From assembly GCA_934446675.1 (NCBI GenBank), contig CAKSEL010000007.1:67549-131548 (forward strand): DNA of 64,000 nt, in the 5' to 3' direction. Below, one piece after another: positions 36,519 to 45,487 of this stretch (position 1 is its first letter; every line of letters starts with the position of its first letter). The notes beneath the pieces were generated by a model. The model did not search any database. It had not been told where the DNA came from and was given only the letters and a program-made list of their open reading frames with translations. The DNA comes from an uncultured Eubacteriales bacterium. Lineage in GTDB: Bacteria; Bacillota; Clostridia; Oscillospirales; CAG-382. The translations under genes were made by a program, and so were the position numbers.

Positions 36519-38299
36519 TATCTTGCAGCCCCCTGTCCTTTTATAAGAGCCTCGGTATCGGCGTCCATACCGGAAATATATTTATCTATCAGCGACAGAT
36601 CGTCGTTCGGAACGTCGTATTTCATCTTTATAAGCTTTTCCGAATATCCGAGATTTACCGCAGCCGACAGCGAAACGCCAGCCGAGATGACATTTTTAAG
36701 TCTTTCGTGATAGTGGAGTATAGCCTCCATCATTTTAAGTTCCTTTTGCAGCGAAACATAGGTATCTGTCGGGTTATAGACCTCCTGCTGCAAAAATCCG
36801 AGCCTTATAACACGCGCCGTTTCGATGGTAAGCTTCTGGTCTTCGGGAAGAACGTCCGCACCGATAAGCTTTACTATTTCCATAAGCCTGTTTTCTTCAA
36901 GAAGCAGCGCGCGTATTTCGTCGCGGCACTTTATAAAGCTCTCGCCTGCGTTTTTGAGATACCAGCCTTCGAGATCCGCGGTATATTCACTGTAAGAATC
37001 TATCCAGTTTATAGCCGGGAAGTGTCTTGCATACGCAAGGTTTTTATCAAGCGCCCAGAAACAGCGGATAAAACGCTTTGTGTTCTGGGTTACGGGTTCG
37101 GAAAAGTCAGATCCCTGCGGAGAGACCGCGCCTATTATCGAAACAGAGCCTTTTTTGCCCGACAGCGTTTCGACTATGCCGCTTCTTTCATAGAATTCCG
37201 CAAGTCTTGAGGGAAGATACGCCGGGAATCCCTCGTCGCCGGGCATTTCTTCAAGTCTGCCCGATATTTCTCTGAGCGCCTCCGCCCAGCGCGACGTCGA
37301 ATCCGCCATTATCGCGGTATCGTATCCCATATCTCTGTAATATTCCGCAAGCGTTATACCCGTATAGACCGACGCTTCTCTTGCCGCAACCGGCATATTC
37401 GAGGTATTGGCTATAAGTACGGTTCTGCCGAGCAGCAGTTTACCCGTTCTCGGGTCGGTAAGCTCCGAAAACTCCTGAAGAACCTGCGTCATTTCGTTTC
37501 CGCGCTCTCCGCAGCCGACATATACGATTATATCTGCGTCGCACCATCTTGCAAGCTGATGCTGCGTTGTTGTCTTGCCCGTTCCGAAACCTCCCGGTAT
37601 TGCCGCAGCGCCGCCCTTTGCAAGCGGAAACAGAGTATCTATCGAGCGCTGTCCCGTAAAGAGAGGTTCGTCGGGCGAGAGTCTTTTCTTTATCGGACGC
37701 GGAGTTCTTATGGGCCAGCGCTGTTTAAGCGTAAGCGTCGTTACGTTTCCGGCGCCGTCCGTGATCTCGGCTATCTTATCGTCGACCTTATATTTCCCGT
37801 CGGGGCTTACAAACGTAACTTTACCGCCCTTTGACAGCGGCGAAAGCATGCATCTGTGCTCAACGCTCTCGGTTTCGGGAACCGTCGCATATATCTGTCC
37901 CGGTTCAAGAACGTCCCCCGGTTTTACGGTAACGTGAACGTCCCAGAGTTTTTCATCATTAAGCGCAGGAGCACTCGAACCTCTGCCTATGAAAGCTCCG
38001 TCTTTAAGGCTGAGATCTTTCAGCGGACGCTGAATTCCGTCGTAAATACCGCCGATTATGCCGGGGCCGAGCATTACGCTCATGGAAAGTCCCGTACCTT
38101 CGACAGGCTCTCCGGCTTTAAGCGACGTCGTTTCCTCATAGACCTGTATTGTTGTGACGTTATCGTCAACTCTTATGACTTCGCCGACAAGTCTTTGGTT
38201 TCCGACATACACGGTTTCAAGCATACCGAGATTTGTTCTGCCCTTTACCGTAACGACAGGACCGTTTATGCCGTATATTTTATTCTGGTTATTTTCCAT
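36518..38299 (-). CDS. atpA: V-type ATP synthase catalytic subunit A
   Basis: The 593-residue catalytic head subunit. The Walker A loop reads IPGGFGTGKTTTQ, where most relatives have GPFGSGKTV, a conservative change. GERGNEM supplies the catalytic Glu region, and ADSTSRWAEALREISGRLEE and QGSDFSEPV follow. The non-homologous insert typical of A-type subunits is present (about 110-190). It hydrolyses or makes ATP in exchange for H+ or Na+ movement. Confidence 0.97.
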   Translation of the reverse strand: MENNQNKIYGINGPVVTVKGRTNLGMLETVYVGNQRLVGEVIRVDDNVTTIQVYEETTSLKAGEPVEGTGLSMSVMLGPGIIGGIYDGIQRPLKDLSLKDGAFIGRGSSAPALNDEKLWDVHVTVKPGDVLEPGQIYATVPETESVEHRCMLSPLSKGGKVTFVSPDGKYKVDDKIAEITDGAGNVTTLTLKQRWPIRTPRPIKKRLSPDEPLFTGQRSIDTLFPLAKGGAAAIPGGFGTGKTTTQHQLARWCDADIIVYVGCGERGNEMTQVLQEFSELTDPRTGKLLLGRTVLIANTSNMPVAAREASVYTGITLAEYYRDMGYDTAIMADSTSRWAEALREISGRLEEMPGDEGFPAYLPSRLAEFYERSGIVETLSGKKGSVSIIGAVSPQGSDFSEPVTQNTKRFIRCFWALDKNLAYARHFPAINWIDSYSEYTADLEGWYLKNAGESFIKCRDEIRALLLEENRLMEIVKLIGADVLPEDQKLTIETARVIRLGFLQQEVYNPTDTYVSLQKELKMMEAILHYHERLKNVISAGVSLSAAVNLGYSEKLIKMKYDVPNDDLSLIDKYISGMDADTEALIKGQGAAR

Positions 38300-38350
38300 G
38301 CTTATTCTTTCCTCCCGGATTGAAACACTTTAAAACTGTGCTGCGAAATC

Positions 38351-38938
38351 TCAGAAATCAAAGCCGCACTGTCTTATATATTCGTCCGCACATTCGTCAA
38401 ATCTTGCGTCAAGGGTTTCGTCCGCAGTCACGGACTTTTCGGGGTAATCCGCCTTAAAGCCGCCGAGCTTTATCGAAGGATCCGCCGCGGTCTTATCCGT
38501 GCCGAGTATCTTGCCGAGCATTCCGGCGTACTGCATATCGTTCTCACTCAGCATAATGGTACAGCCGCCGCCGAACTTTTCGCTGACTTTCTTTGCGTGC
38601 GAACAGAGAAATTCAATATATCCTGCGCTCTTTGTAAATTCAGCAACAAGCTCGCCGGTCCTTTCAAGAACGCTGTCTGCTGTATCTTTCTTTATCTGCT
38701 CGATACTGCTTTTACGTCCGGCGGAAATTATGCTGCATTCGCGGTTTGCGTTGCTTTTAAGCTCTGCAAGCTCTCTTTCGGTTCTCTGTGCGCTTTCCGA
38801 AAGTATTTTTTCGCGCAGGGACGACAAACGTCCCTCGTTATATTCGTCCGCCTTACGGACGATACTGTTTTCTTCTTTTTTTGCTTCGTTGCGAATGCCG
38901 TTTATAAGGGCCTCGACACTTTTTGAAATATCGGACAC
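38351..38938 (-). CDS. atpE: V-type ATP synthase subunit E
   Basis: The 195-residue peripheral-stalk subunit has a long helical N-half (KSVEALINGIRNEAKKEENS onwards, charged and alanine-rich) and a compact C-terminal domain. Position between F and A in the operon and the predicted coiled coil support subunit E; sequence conservation in this family is low. Confidence 0.85.
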   Translation of the reverse strand: MSDISKSVEALINGIRNEAKKEENSIVRKADEYNEGRLSSLREKILSESAQRTERELAELKSNANRECSIISAGRKSSIEQIKKDTADSVLERTGELVAEFTKSAGYIEFLCSHAKKVSEKFGGGCTIMLSENDMQYAGMLGKILGTDKTAADPSIKLGGFKADYPEKSVTADETLDARFDECADEYIRQCGFDF

Positions 38939-38969
38939 TGCAAAAACCTCCGTGTCAATTATTTTTACG

Positions 38970-39278
38970 TTACAGCAACGCTATTCCGACGGTATTCTTA
39001 ATATACTCCTCAAGAGACGAGCCGAGTTCGGACGGGTCTTTTGAATCGGGTATCTCGCAAAGCACCGGTCTTGAAAGTCCGTTTACGTACTGCGTTTTTT
39101 CGGGGCACATTTTACTGATACCCGGAGTGACGAGCAGCACGCACACGTCCTCATCTGCAACGGCAGCGTCTATTGCGGCAGCCGCGTCGGCAGCGTTTTT
39201 GACGAGAGTTCCCTCAACTCCTGCGAATCTCAGTCCCACTCTTGCGTCAACGTCGTCCGTAACAAGAAACATTTTCAT
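38970..39278 (-). CDS. atpF: V-type ATP synthase subunit F
   Basis: The 102-residue central-stalk subunit has a CheY-like fold starting MKMFLVTDDVDARVGLRFAG and ending in the SLEEYIKNTVGIALL helix. It begins six bases after subunit K ends. Confidence 0.9.
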   Translation of the reverse strand: MKMFLVTDDVDARVGLRFAGVEGTLVKNAADAAAAIDAAVADEDVCVLLVTPGISKMCPEKTQYVNGLSRPVLCEIPDSKDPSELGSSLEEYIKNTVGIALL

Positions 39279-39284
39279 GATTAA

Positions 39285-39758
39285 TCAGACCTTCTGGAGG
39301 ATAAGTATTGAGATAACGACACCGTAAAGCGCTATTGACTCACCAAGTGCAACGAATATGATCGATTTACCGAAGCTTTTAGGATCTTCGCTTGTAGCTG
39401 CGATAGCCGCAGGAGCGCCTGCTGCAACGGCAAGACCGCCGCCTATACCTGCAAGGCCCGTAACGAGAGCCGCCGCGAGAAGTCCGAGACCTTTTGACAT
39501 ACCGTTATCGGGTTCTGTCTGTGCTGTTTCTGTCTGTGCTGTTTCATCGACCGGATCTGTTTCGGGTGCGTTTTCAGCAAATACGCCGACAGAGAGAACG
39601 GCAACGAGTGCGACAAGCGCCGCAAAGGTTACGAAGTTTACGCGGCTTGCGCGCTTAGGGGATTTACCGGAAAGATTTTTCTTTACGGCTACGAACACTG
39701 TTACCGCGAGAGCGGTGGGAATTACGAGGAGAAGTGACTGAAGTACTGATGTAAGCAT
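39285..39758 (-). CDS. atpK: V-type ATP synthase subunit K (rotor ring) with long N-terminal extension
   Basis: The 157-residue membrane rotor subunit has four hydrophobic helices (about 7-25, 44-62, 88-110 and 129-155). Only the last hairpin has the ring signature (GLGLLAAALVTGLAGIGGG and the ion-binding ALGESIALYG Glu). The first two helices carry no matching carboxylate. They are separated from the ring part by a hydrophilic linker containing a tandem TETAQ repeat (39520-39550 in the DNA). A signal/transport-type first hairpin is therefore possible. The gene starts 776 bases after subunit I because repeat copy D lies between them. Confidence 0.88.
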   Translation of the reverse strand: MLTSVLQSLLLVIPTALAVTVFVAVKKNLSGKSPKRASRVNFVTFAALVALVAVLSVGVFAENAPETDPVDETAQTETAQTEPDNGMSKGLGLLAAALVTGLAGIGGGLAVAAGAPAAIAATSEDPKSFGKSIIFVALGESIALYGVVISILILQKV

Positions 39759-39811
39759 AGGGATTTTCCTTTCTTCATTTATAATTTTTGTTTGAGTATT
39801 ATTTTGAGTAT

Positions 39812-40521
39812 TATTTTGGGCGAGAACGGGTAATTTTCTTCAAAGTGCAACTTTGTACTGACGCTTTTCTACGGAGAAAAGCTGTCGAAAAGCCGTTCGC
39901 GGCTCAAACGTCGCCGCGAAAGCGTGGCTACGTGGAGGATTTTGCCCTAAGTAAGATATTTTTCTCCCCCACTGCCATTACCAAAATAACCGCCTTGCTA
40001 CTACGGTACGTCCGTGTAACTTATGGCAAAATCGCCGCGCGACAGGCGCGCGGATGGGGCTGGTTTCTAAGTAAAATTTTGTTTAGCACAATTTTACTCT
40101 TATGCCATGTCACGCTGCGGTCTGCGTAAACTTTATTTCAGGTACGCAAGTGTTAATTTTTATTGTTATTTTACAGTCAACAGGACCAACTTTTCTGCCC
40201 AGCTTGCCTACGGCAAGATGACTTTGCTGAATTTTAGTTTTATGTTTGAGAAGTGCAAAGTGAAAAACACTGCAAAAGTTTCGTTAGTGCAAATTAAAAT
40301 CTTTACTCTATTTCGCTGTTGCAAAAGGGTTTCACTTTCCAAAGCAACCAATAGTACACAATTTTCATAGCTTGCTTCGGCACCTGCATATATCTGAGTT
40401 CGCAGTCCTGCTGTTCGACTGCGAACGGTATAAGCTGGCGGCACAGAGTATCCCTCAATTCTTTTCTAAATTAAGGGCTATTGTTTTCTTTGCAGCTTTC
40501 TTTTTAAAAAAGAAAGCGCGT
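39812..40521 (+). repeat. Interspersed structured repeat, copy D (full length, inside the V-ATPase operon)
   Basis: This copy fills the gap between subunits K and I. The head hairpin GCTTTTCT-ACGG-AGAAAAGC, GCTCAAACGTCGCCGCGAAAG, GC-rich hairpin CGCCGCGCGACAGGCGCGCG (about 40032), CAGTCAACAGGACCAAC block and hairpin CTTGCC-TAC-GGCAAG are all present. The tail has hairpin GTTCGCAGTC/GACTGCGAAC (40398-40426) and AGCTGGCGGCACAGAG. It ends in GCTTTCTTTTT...AAAGAAAGC (40495-40517), 17 bases past the subunit I stop. The rest of the operon is tightly packed, so the copy is probably an insertion. Confidence 0.88.
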
Positions 40522-40534
40522 ATCTCTCGGTGCA

Positions 40535-42544
40535 TTAACTAACTTTTTTGCGTGCTTTGGCAGGTTTAAAGGGATTGCCGTCGCCAATATAGAAGCGGCT
40601 GAACATTTCGTAATATTCAAGACGGAGAGCCTGGATACCTGTAAGGAGTCCTTCGAGAGCGATAACGAGGACATTACCGAGGAGAATAACCACGGGGTTT
40701 TCATTAGCGCCTGCGAGTGAGAACACGACCATCATCATACCGGCGTGAACGAGGACGAAAGCACCGACACGCAGGAAAGAAACCGTATTACTCATATACG
40801 AGAGGATATACTCAAGAAGTTCAAACACATTCTGGAGCACGAAGTCCATAATACTTTCGGGCTTTTCAAAATGATGTCTGTCTATAAGCTCGATCGGAAT
40901 TTCCTTAAAGACAAGCATTACCGCGCACACTGCGATAAGCGCCGCCGCAATTCTGGACGGTATTGGAGCAGGGCCGTTCATAAAACCGCTTGCAAGGCTT
41001 ACGCCGCAGACATAAAGCACAAGTCCGACGACGCCGTTCTGGCTGAACAGAGCCTCTCCGAAGCATTTACGCTTGATACAGCCGGCAATATTCATGAGAA
41101 TTGCCGCCGCGACAAGTCCTATACCTATCGCTATTGCCACAAGCAGCACGAAGTTTACGCTTTCCATTACCTCAACGGGTTTTCCGCTCATTCCGAGTCT
41201 GTGATAGACCGGATCGAGTGCGTGCTCAAATCCGAACACCGAACCGAACACAAATCCGAAACACATCGAGGAAATTCCGCACGGAACAAGTATCTTTCCG
41301 AGTTCCATTCCTTTAAGCTTCCACATAAGATACCCGGCAACCGCAAGCACAAATCCCTGTCCGAGATCGCCGAACATCATTCCGAACAGCACCGTATACG
41401 TTACCGCAACGAACGCCGTTATATCAAGATCGTAATACGACGGAGTGCCGTACATATTTACATAGAACTTATACGGATTTATAAGGAACGCAACGTGCTT
41501 TGCAAGTCCCGTTATTCTTACCGGAGGCTTTACCTTCATTGAAATATCCGGGTCGCTGAACTCCATATCAAGCCCCGGCGCCGTCTTTTCAAGGCTTTCC
41601 TCAAAGTCCTTTTCGTGCTTTTTCGGAACCCAGCCGACAAGGAAGAAATATTCGTCGTTGTGGTAGCACATAGCTTTAAGGTCGCTCTTTGCGCCGTCGA
41701 AAGCAAGCTTTGTGTAATACTGATTTATGTGCTCCTCTTCGTCACGGCAAAGCGCCTTTATCTTTACGTCAAGTTCTTCTATCTGCGAATTTACAACGTT
41801 TATGTTGTCTTCAAGACCGTTCAGTATCTCGTCGATCGTACCGGTTACGTCGTTTCCGATTATCTTTTCAAACAAAAGCGATGCGAAAAGTCCGTCAACC
41901 TCGTCCGCGTGCTGTTTCGGCGCAAAATACACGCCCCAACATTCGTCGTTAGTGAACGTACACGGGAAAAACATTATATACGGGTGCTTTTTTACGAAAT
42001 CCGAGGTTTCCGCGTCGTTCTGAACGCCGTTTTTGCCGTCGTTTGCAACAAGTCCCATGGATACAAGCCGCGAATATGAGGATTTCGGCATATGTCCGAA
42101 TCTCGGACTTATATATCTGCATTCGTTTATCTCTCCGAAATCGACGTCGAGCCCCTTGAAGTGCGAATACTTTTCGATGCCGTCAAGACAAATCTTTTTC
42201 TGCTCGTCAAGCGACGTTTTTTCCGCCGCAAGCGCCGCAAGCTTTTCTGAAAGCGACGTAAAATATCCGTCATCAAGCGGAACGTTGTTCATAAACTCGT
42301 GGTACTCGCTTCTGTGCTTAAGTTTCAGCTTCATCCCGGCAGTTTTGGCAAAGCTCTCAAGCTCGCTCATTTTCTGCCCTGCCGTGTTTTCCTCTTTGAA
42401 AGGAACAAGTCCCATAGTCGAGGAATAAAAGCTCTGCGCCTGTTCGGGCTGAAGCATTGCGGTCATGCATATGTCAGAAAGCACCCTGTCAAGCACGTCA
42501 AGCTTACCGTCTATACGCACAAGCCGCATTTTTTCAATAGCCAT
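40535..42544 (-). CDS. atpI: V-type ATP synthase subunit I (membrane stator, a-subunit)
   Basis: The 669-residue protein has an N-terminal soluble arm (about 1-330, with EKMRLVRIDG at the start) and a C-terminal membrane domain of about eight helices. These include MFGMMFGDLGQGFVLAVAGY, FGFVFGSVFGFE and the SYMSNTVSFLRVGAFVLVHAGM helix with the essential arginine. It forms the ion channel against the K ring. It starts seven bases after subunit C. Confidence 0.95.
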   Translation of the reverse strand: MAIEKMRLVRIDGKLDVLDRVLSDICMTAMLQPEQAQSFYSSTMGLVPFKEENTAGQKMSELESFAKTAGMKLKLKHRSEYHEFMNNVPLDDGYFTSLSEKLAALAAEKTSLDEQKKICLDGIEKYSHFKGLDVDFGEINECRYISPRFGHMPKSSYSRLVSMGLVANDGKNGVQNDAETSDFVKKHPYIMFFPCTFTNDECWGVYFAPKQHADEVDGLFASLLFEKIIGNDVTGTIDEILNGLEDNINVVNSQIEELDVKIKALCRDEEEHINQYYTKLAFDGAKSDLKAMCYHNDEYFFLVGWVPKKHEKDFEESLEKTAPGLDMEFSDPDISMKVKPPVRITGLAKHVAFLINPYKFYVNMYGTPSYYDLDITAFVAVTYTVLFGMMFGDLGQGFVLAVAGYLMWKLKGMELGKILVPCGISSMCFGFVFGSVFGFEHALDPVYHRLGMSGKPVEVMESVNFVLLVAIAIGIGLVAAAILMNIAGCIKRKCFGEALFSQNGVVGLVLYVCGVSLASGFMNGPAPIPSRIAAALIAVCAVMLVFKEIPIELIDRHHFEKPESIMDFVLQNVFELLEYILSYMSNTVSFLRVGAFVLVHAGMMMVVFSLAGANENPVVILLGNVLVIALEGLLTGIQALRLEYYEMFSRFYIGDGNPFKPAKARKKVS

Positions 42545-42551
42545 CGGCTCT

Positions 42552-43610
42552 CTACTCCTTTATCAGCAAATTCTGCGCCGTTTCGGGTGCAAGTCCGTAA
42601 GAAATGCTCTCCGCAACGGTTGATATGTCCATACATTCTATTCTTAACAGCTCGTCATAGCAGATCGCGCACACAACGGGATTCTGCGACCTTGCAAGCC
42701 TCTTTTCGCAAGCCCTGTACAGCACGCGCTTTTCTACATTGTCGCGCCCCGCCATGCCTTCAAACAGCTTTGCCTGCTTTGTGTGGGAAAGCAGCGTTAC
42801 GTACTCCTTGAGGTTTTGCGTGCCGCGCATACTTTCAAGTGTCTTTTCATCTATCGACGTCACGTGCGAATAAAATACCTGCTTGTTCATTTCGGGATTG
42901 TCCGAATAAAATTTCTTTATCCTGTAAAGTCCGGACAGCGTGATTATGTCCGAGAGTTCGGAAAGCAACTCCTTTACCTCGGCGTATTCTTTGCCGCCGA
43001 GACACTTTGCAAACCTCTTGTCCGACTCGTCAAACACATATGCGTGCAGCGCGTTCTGCAAAGCGACGTATCCGCCCTCTTTCAGCGACTTTTCAACGAC
43101 CGTCCTGTACGGCGTGCCCGAAAGCAGCGACACAAGCTCGTCAAGATTCTTTGACTTTTCAAGTCCGTTTGCGTCAACCCCGACCTTGTTCAGCGCGCTC
43201 TGCGGAAGATACGCTATTTCGGGATCGACAAACAGCCTGTCGTCAATGTGCCTTACGCCGCTGAGTATTATGCGCACGTCGCGGCGCAGCGCAAAGTAAA
43301 AATCAATACCGCTGCCGGATAATGCGCCGTATCTTAAAATGCTCTGCTCTTTTATCGGCACCATCTTTTTTATGAGCGCCTCGAAACGCGCTCTGTTGAA
43401 ACTCTGCGAATAAGTGTTTTCAAAGACAGACGAATAAGACGTGCGCGTTTTTAAGTATACGCACAGTTCATTCAGCCCGTTAAGCGACATCATTTCGCCG
43501 AACTGGGATCTTGTCAGCCGCGACGCATTCATTGCCTTGCATTTTGCATAGAGCGCCGGTGACGACAGCGACGACACATTCAAAGCCCTTACCTCCGTCC
43601 TTTTTTGCAT
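42552..43610 (-). CDS. atpC: V-type ATP synthase subunit C
   Basis: The 352-residue mostly helical subunit C (V0 d-type), the adaptor between the central shaft and the K ring. It matches the family by size, by repeated helical units with L-x-x-Y/F patterns and by place in the operon. Direct motif evidence is limited because the family is poorly conserved. Confidence 0.88.
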   Translation of the reverse strand: MQKRTEVRALNVSSLSSPALYAKCKAMNASRLTRSQFGEMMSLNGLNELCVYLKTRTSYSSVFENTYSQSFNRARFEALIKKMVPIKEQSILRYGALSGSGIDFYFALRRDVRIILSGVRHIDDRLFVDPEIAYLPQSALNKVGVDANGLEKSKNLDELVSLLSGTPYRTVVEKSLKEGGYVALQNALHAYVFDESDKRFAKCLGGKEYAEVKELLSELSDIITLSGLYRIKKFYSDNPEMNKQVFYSHVTSIDEKTLESMRGTQNLKEYVTLLSHTKQAKLFEGMAGRDNVEKRVLYRACEKRLARSQNPVVCAICYDELLRIECMDISTVAESISYGLAPETAQNLLIKE

Positions 43611-43632
43611 TTAATTGCCGTATGGCGGCACA

Positions 43633-43959
43633 TCACTCCGAAAGCATTTTTTCAAAGATCGCCCTTGCCGCGCTTTCTCTGTTTTCGGCAAGATACTTTT
43701 CGGCGTTCTGCTTTGCCCCTGCTATGCGCTTTTCGCTTTCTTCCCTTGCGTCGGCAATGCGCTTGTTCTGAACCTTTGCCTCGGCGTCGGAAGCAGCATT
43801 TTCGTCGAGAGTGCACTTTGCGCGGAGCTTATCCTGTTCCTCTTTAAAAACCGCGCCGTCCGAATATGCCTTTTCCTTGGCCTTTTCTACGTTGTCGCGC
43901 GCTTTTCTGTCTGCCTCGACTATCGTTGCTATAAAGTCTTTCAAGCCGGATTTCACCAC
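43633..43959 (-). CDS. V-type ATP synthase subunit H/G (peripheral stalk)
   Basis: The 108-residue protein is almost entirely charged helix (IVEADRKARDNVEKAKEKA and on), typical of the G/H stalk subunit that pairs with E. It is the first gene of the operon, 22 bases before subunit C. The start is uncertain: tandem GTG codons at 43959 and 43956 or a TTG a few codons later are possible, and none has a strong ribosome site. Confidence 0.82.
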   Translation of the reverse strand: MVKSGLKDFIATIVEADRKARDNVEKAKEKAYSDGAVFKEEQDKLRAKCTLDENAASDAEAKVQNKRIADAREESEKRIAGAKQNAEKYLAENRESAARAIFEKMLSE

Positions 43960-44091
43960 CGTTTTCTACATATTAAAATGTATTCCGGAAAAAGTGAGTA
44001 AAAAAGTGAGCAATACAACAATCCTTGTCAATAAAGAAAAGCTCCATTGCCTGTACCCTAATTATTTACTTTTTTCCCTGAAACCGGTGCA

Positions 44092-44120
44092 ATTATAGCA
44101 CTGTGTTTTCACAACTTCAA
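44092..44120 (-). promoter_or_regulatory. Promoter of the V-ATPase operon
   Basis: Minus-strand TTGAAG (44120-44115), 17 bases and TATAAT (44097-44092). It lies in the 252-base divergent region with glnA; the leader is about 130 bases. Confidence 0.7.
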
Positions 44121-44150
44121 TAGCTTTGAAGAAAAATTAACAGTTACTTA

Positions 44151-44179
44151 TTCAATTATCCAATGTATTGTGCTAAAAT
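44151..44179 (+). promoter_or_regulatory. Promoter of glnA
   Basis: TTCAAT (44151-44156), 17 bases and TAAAAT (44174-44179), preceded by TG as an extended -10. The leader is only about 25 bases, so no antiterminator target lies between promoter and gene. Confidence 0.55.
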
Positions 44180-44211
44180 GTTCTAAAATCAACCGAAAAG
44201 AGGGTAAACAT

Positions 44212-45465
44212 ATGCTGTACACAAGAGCCGAAGCCGAAGAATTTATAAAAGAGAACGACGTAAAGTTTATACGTCTTGCTTTCTGCGACGCATTCGGAGA
44301 GCTGAAAAACATATCCATTCAGCCGTGGGAGTTAGGTACGGCGTTCGACTGCGGAATACCCGTGGATTCCTCTAACATACGCGGTTTCGAGGACTGCGGA
44401 TACCCGGATCTTTTCCTTGTTCCGGACGCGTCCACAATGTCTTTTCTGCCGTGGAGACCGTCGCAGGGACGCGTTGTGCGCTTTTTCTGCTCGATAAAAA
44501 CGGCGGACGGAAAAGATTTCGAGCTTGATTCGAGAAAAATACTTTCCGACGCGTCAAAAAAACTGCTTGAAAACGGACTTGTGGCGTCGTTTGGCGCACA
44601 GTGCGAATTTTATCTTTTCAAGACCGACGAGAACGGAGAATCCACCGGAGTTCCGTTTGACAACGGTTCTTATCTCGACGTAGCTCCGGCTGACCGCGGA
44701 GAAAACATACGCCGCGAAATATGCTTGACGCTTGAAGAAATGGGCATAACTCCCGAAACCTCGCATCATGAGGCAGGTCCCGGACAAAACGAAATAGATT
44801 TCAGATATTCCAATCCCCTTTCGGGTGCTGACAACGTGACGACGCTTAAATCCGTCGTCAAAACGGTTGCAAACAAGAACGGACTGTACGCCGATTTTTC
44901 TCCCAAGCCTCTGCCGAATCACCCCGGCAGCAGTTTTCAGATAACAGTGTCGGTGCGCCGTGCGGACGGCGAATTTGACGAAAAGCTTTTCGAGAGCTTT
45001 ATGGCGGGCGTGCTGCTGCACGCGCCCGAATGTACCCTGTTATTCAATCCTACGGGAGCGTCGTTTATGAGACTCGGACACATGAAAGCGCCGAAATTCG
45101 TAAGCTGGACGTCAAAAGACCGTTCTCAGCTCGTAAGAGTTCCGAAGCTTCCCGAAGCAAGCGGTCACAAGCGTTTTGAGTTGCGTTCTCCCGACTGTAT
45201 GTCAAATCCGTATCTTGCATATGCGCTTGTCATAAACGCGGGACTTGACGGCGTTAAAAACGGACTTTCACTGCCCGAAGAAACGCCCGACAATCCGCAT
45301 CTTCTGCCCGAAAACGCCGATTCTCCTCTCAAAAAGCTGCCCGACAGCCTTAAAAACGCCGCAAAGCTCTGCAATGAGAGCGAATTTGTCAAAAACAGCC
45401 TTCCCGACGGCATTATAAAAGCATATACGTCGCTTGCCGATAAAAACATTGCCGAAATAATGTAA
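44212..45465 (+). CDS. glnA: Glutamine synthetase, type I-like
   Basis: The 417-residue enzyme makes glutamine from glutamate, ammonia and ATP. Visible motifs are AFCDAFGELKN, GAQCEFYLF (metal-binding Glu), HHEAGPGQNEIDFRY, the NHPGSSFQITVS loop, and FELRSPDCMSNPYLAYA near the end. It is slightly shorter than classic GlnA (about 440) and lacks a clear adenylylation Tyr region, like other short clostridial GS. The start at 44212 is chosen for GAGGGT upstream; the frame's earlier ATG overlaps the -10 box. The ANTAR regulator follows 22 bases later. Confidence 0.9.
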   Translation: MLYTRAEAEEFIKENDVKFIRLAFCDAFGELKNISIQPWELGTAFDCGIPVDSSNIRGFEDCGYPDLFLVPDASTMSFLPWRPSQGRVVRFFCSIKTADGKDFELDSRKILSDASKKLLENGLVASFGAQCEFYLFKTDENGESTGVPFDNGSYLDVAPADRGENIRREICLTLEEMGITPETSHHEAGPGQNEIDFRYSNPLSGADNVTTLKSVVKTVANKNGLYADFSPKPLPNHPGSSFQITVSVRRADGEFDEKLFESFMAGVLLHAPECTLLFNPTGASFMRLGHMKAPKFVSWTSKDRSQLVRVPKLPEASGHKRFELRSPDCMSNPYLAYALVINAGLDGVKNGLSLPEETPDNPHLLPENADSPLKKLPDSLKNAAKLCNESEFVKNSLPDGIIKAYTSLADKNIAEIM

Positions 45466-45487
45466 AAACGCGGGAGGAACAACGCCT

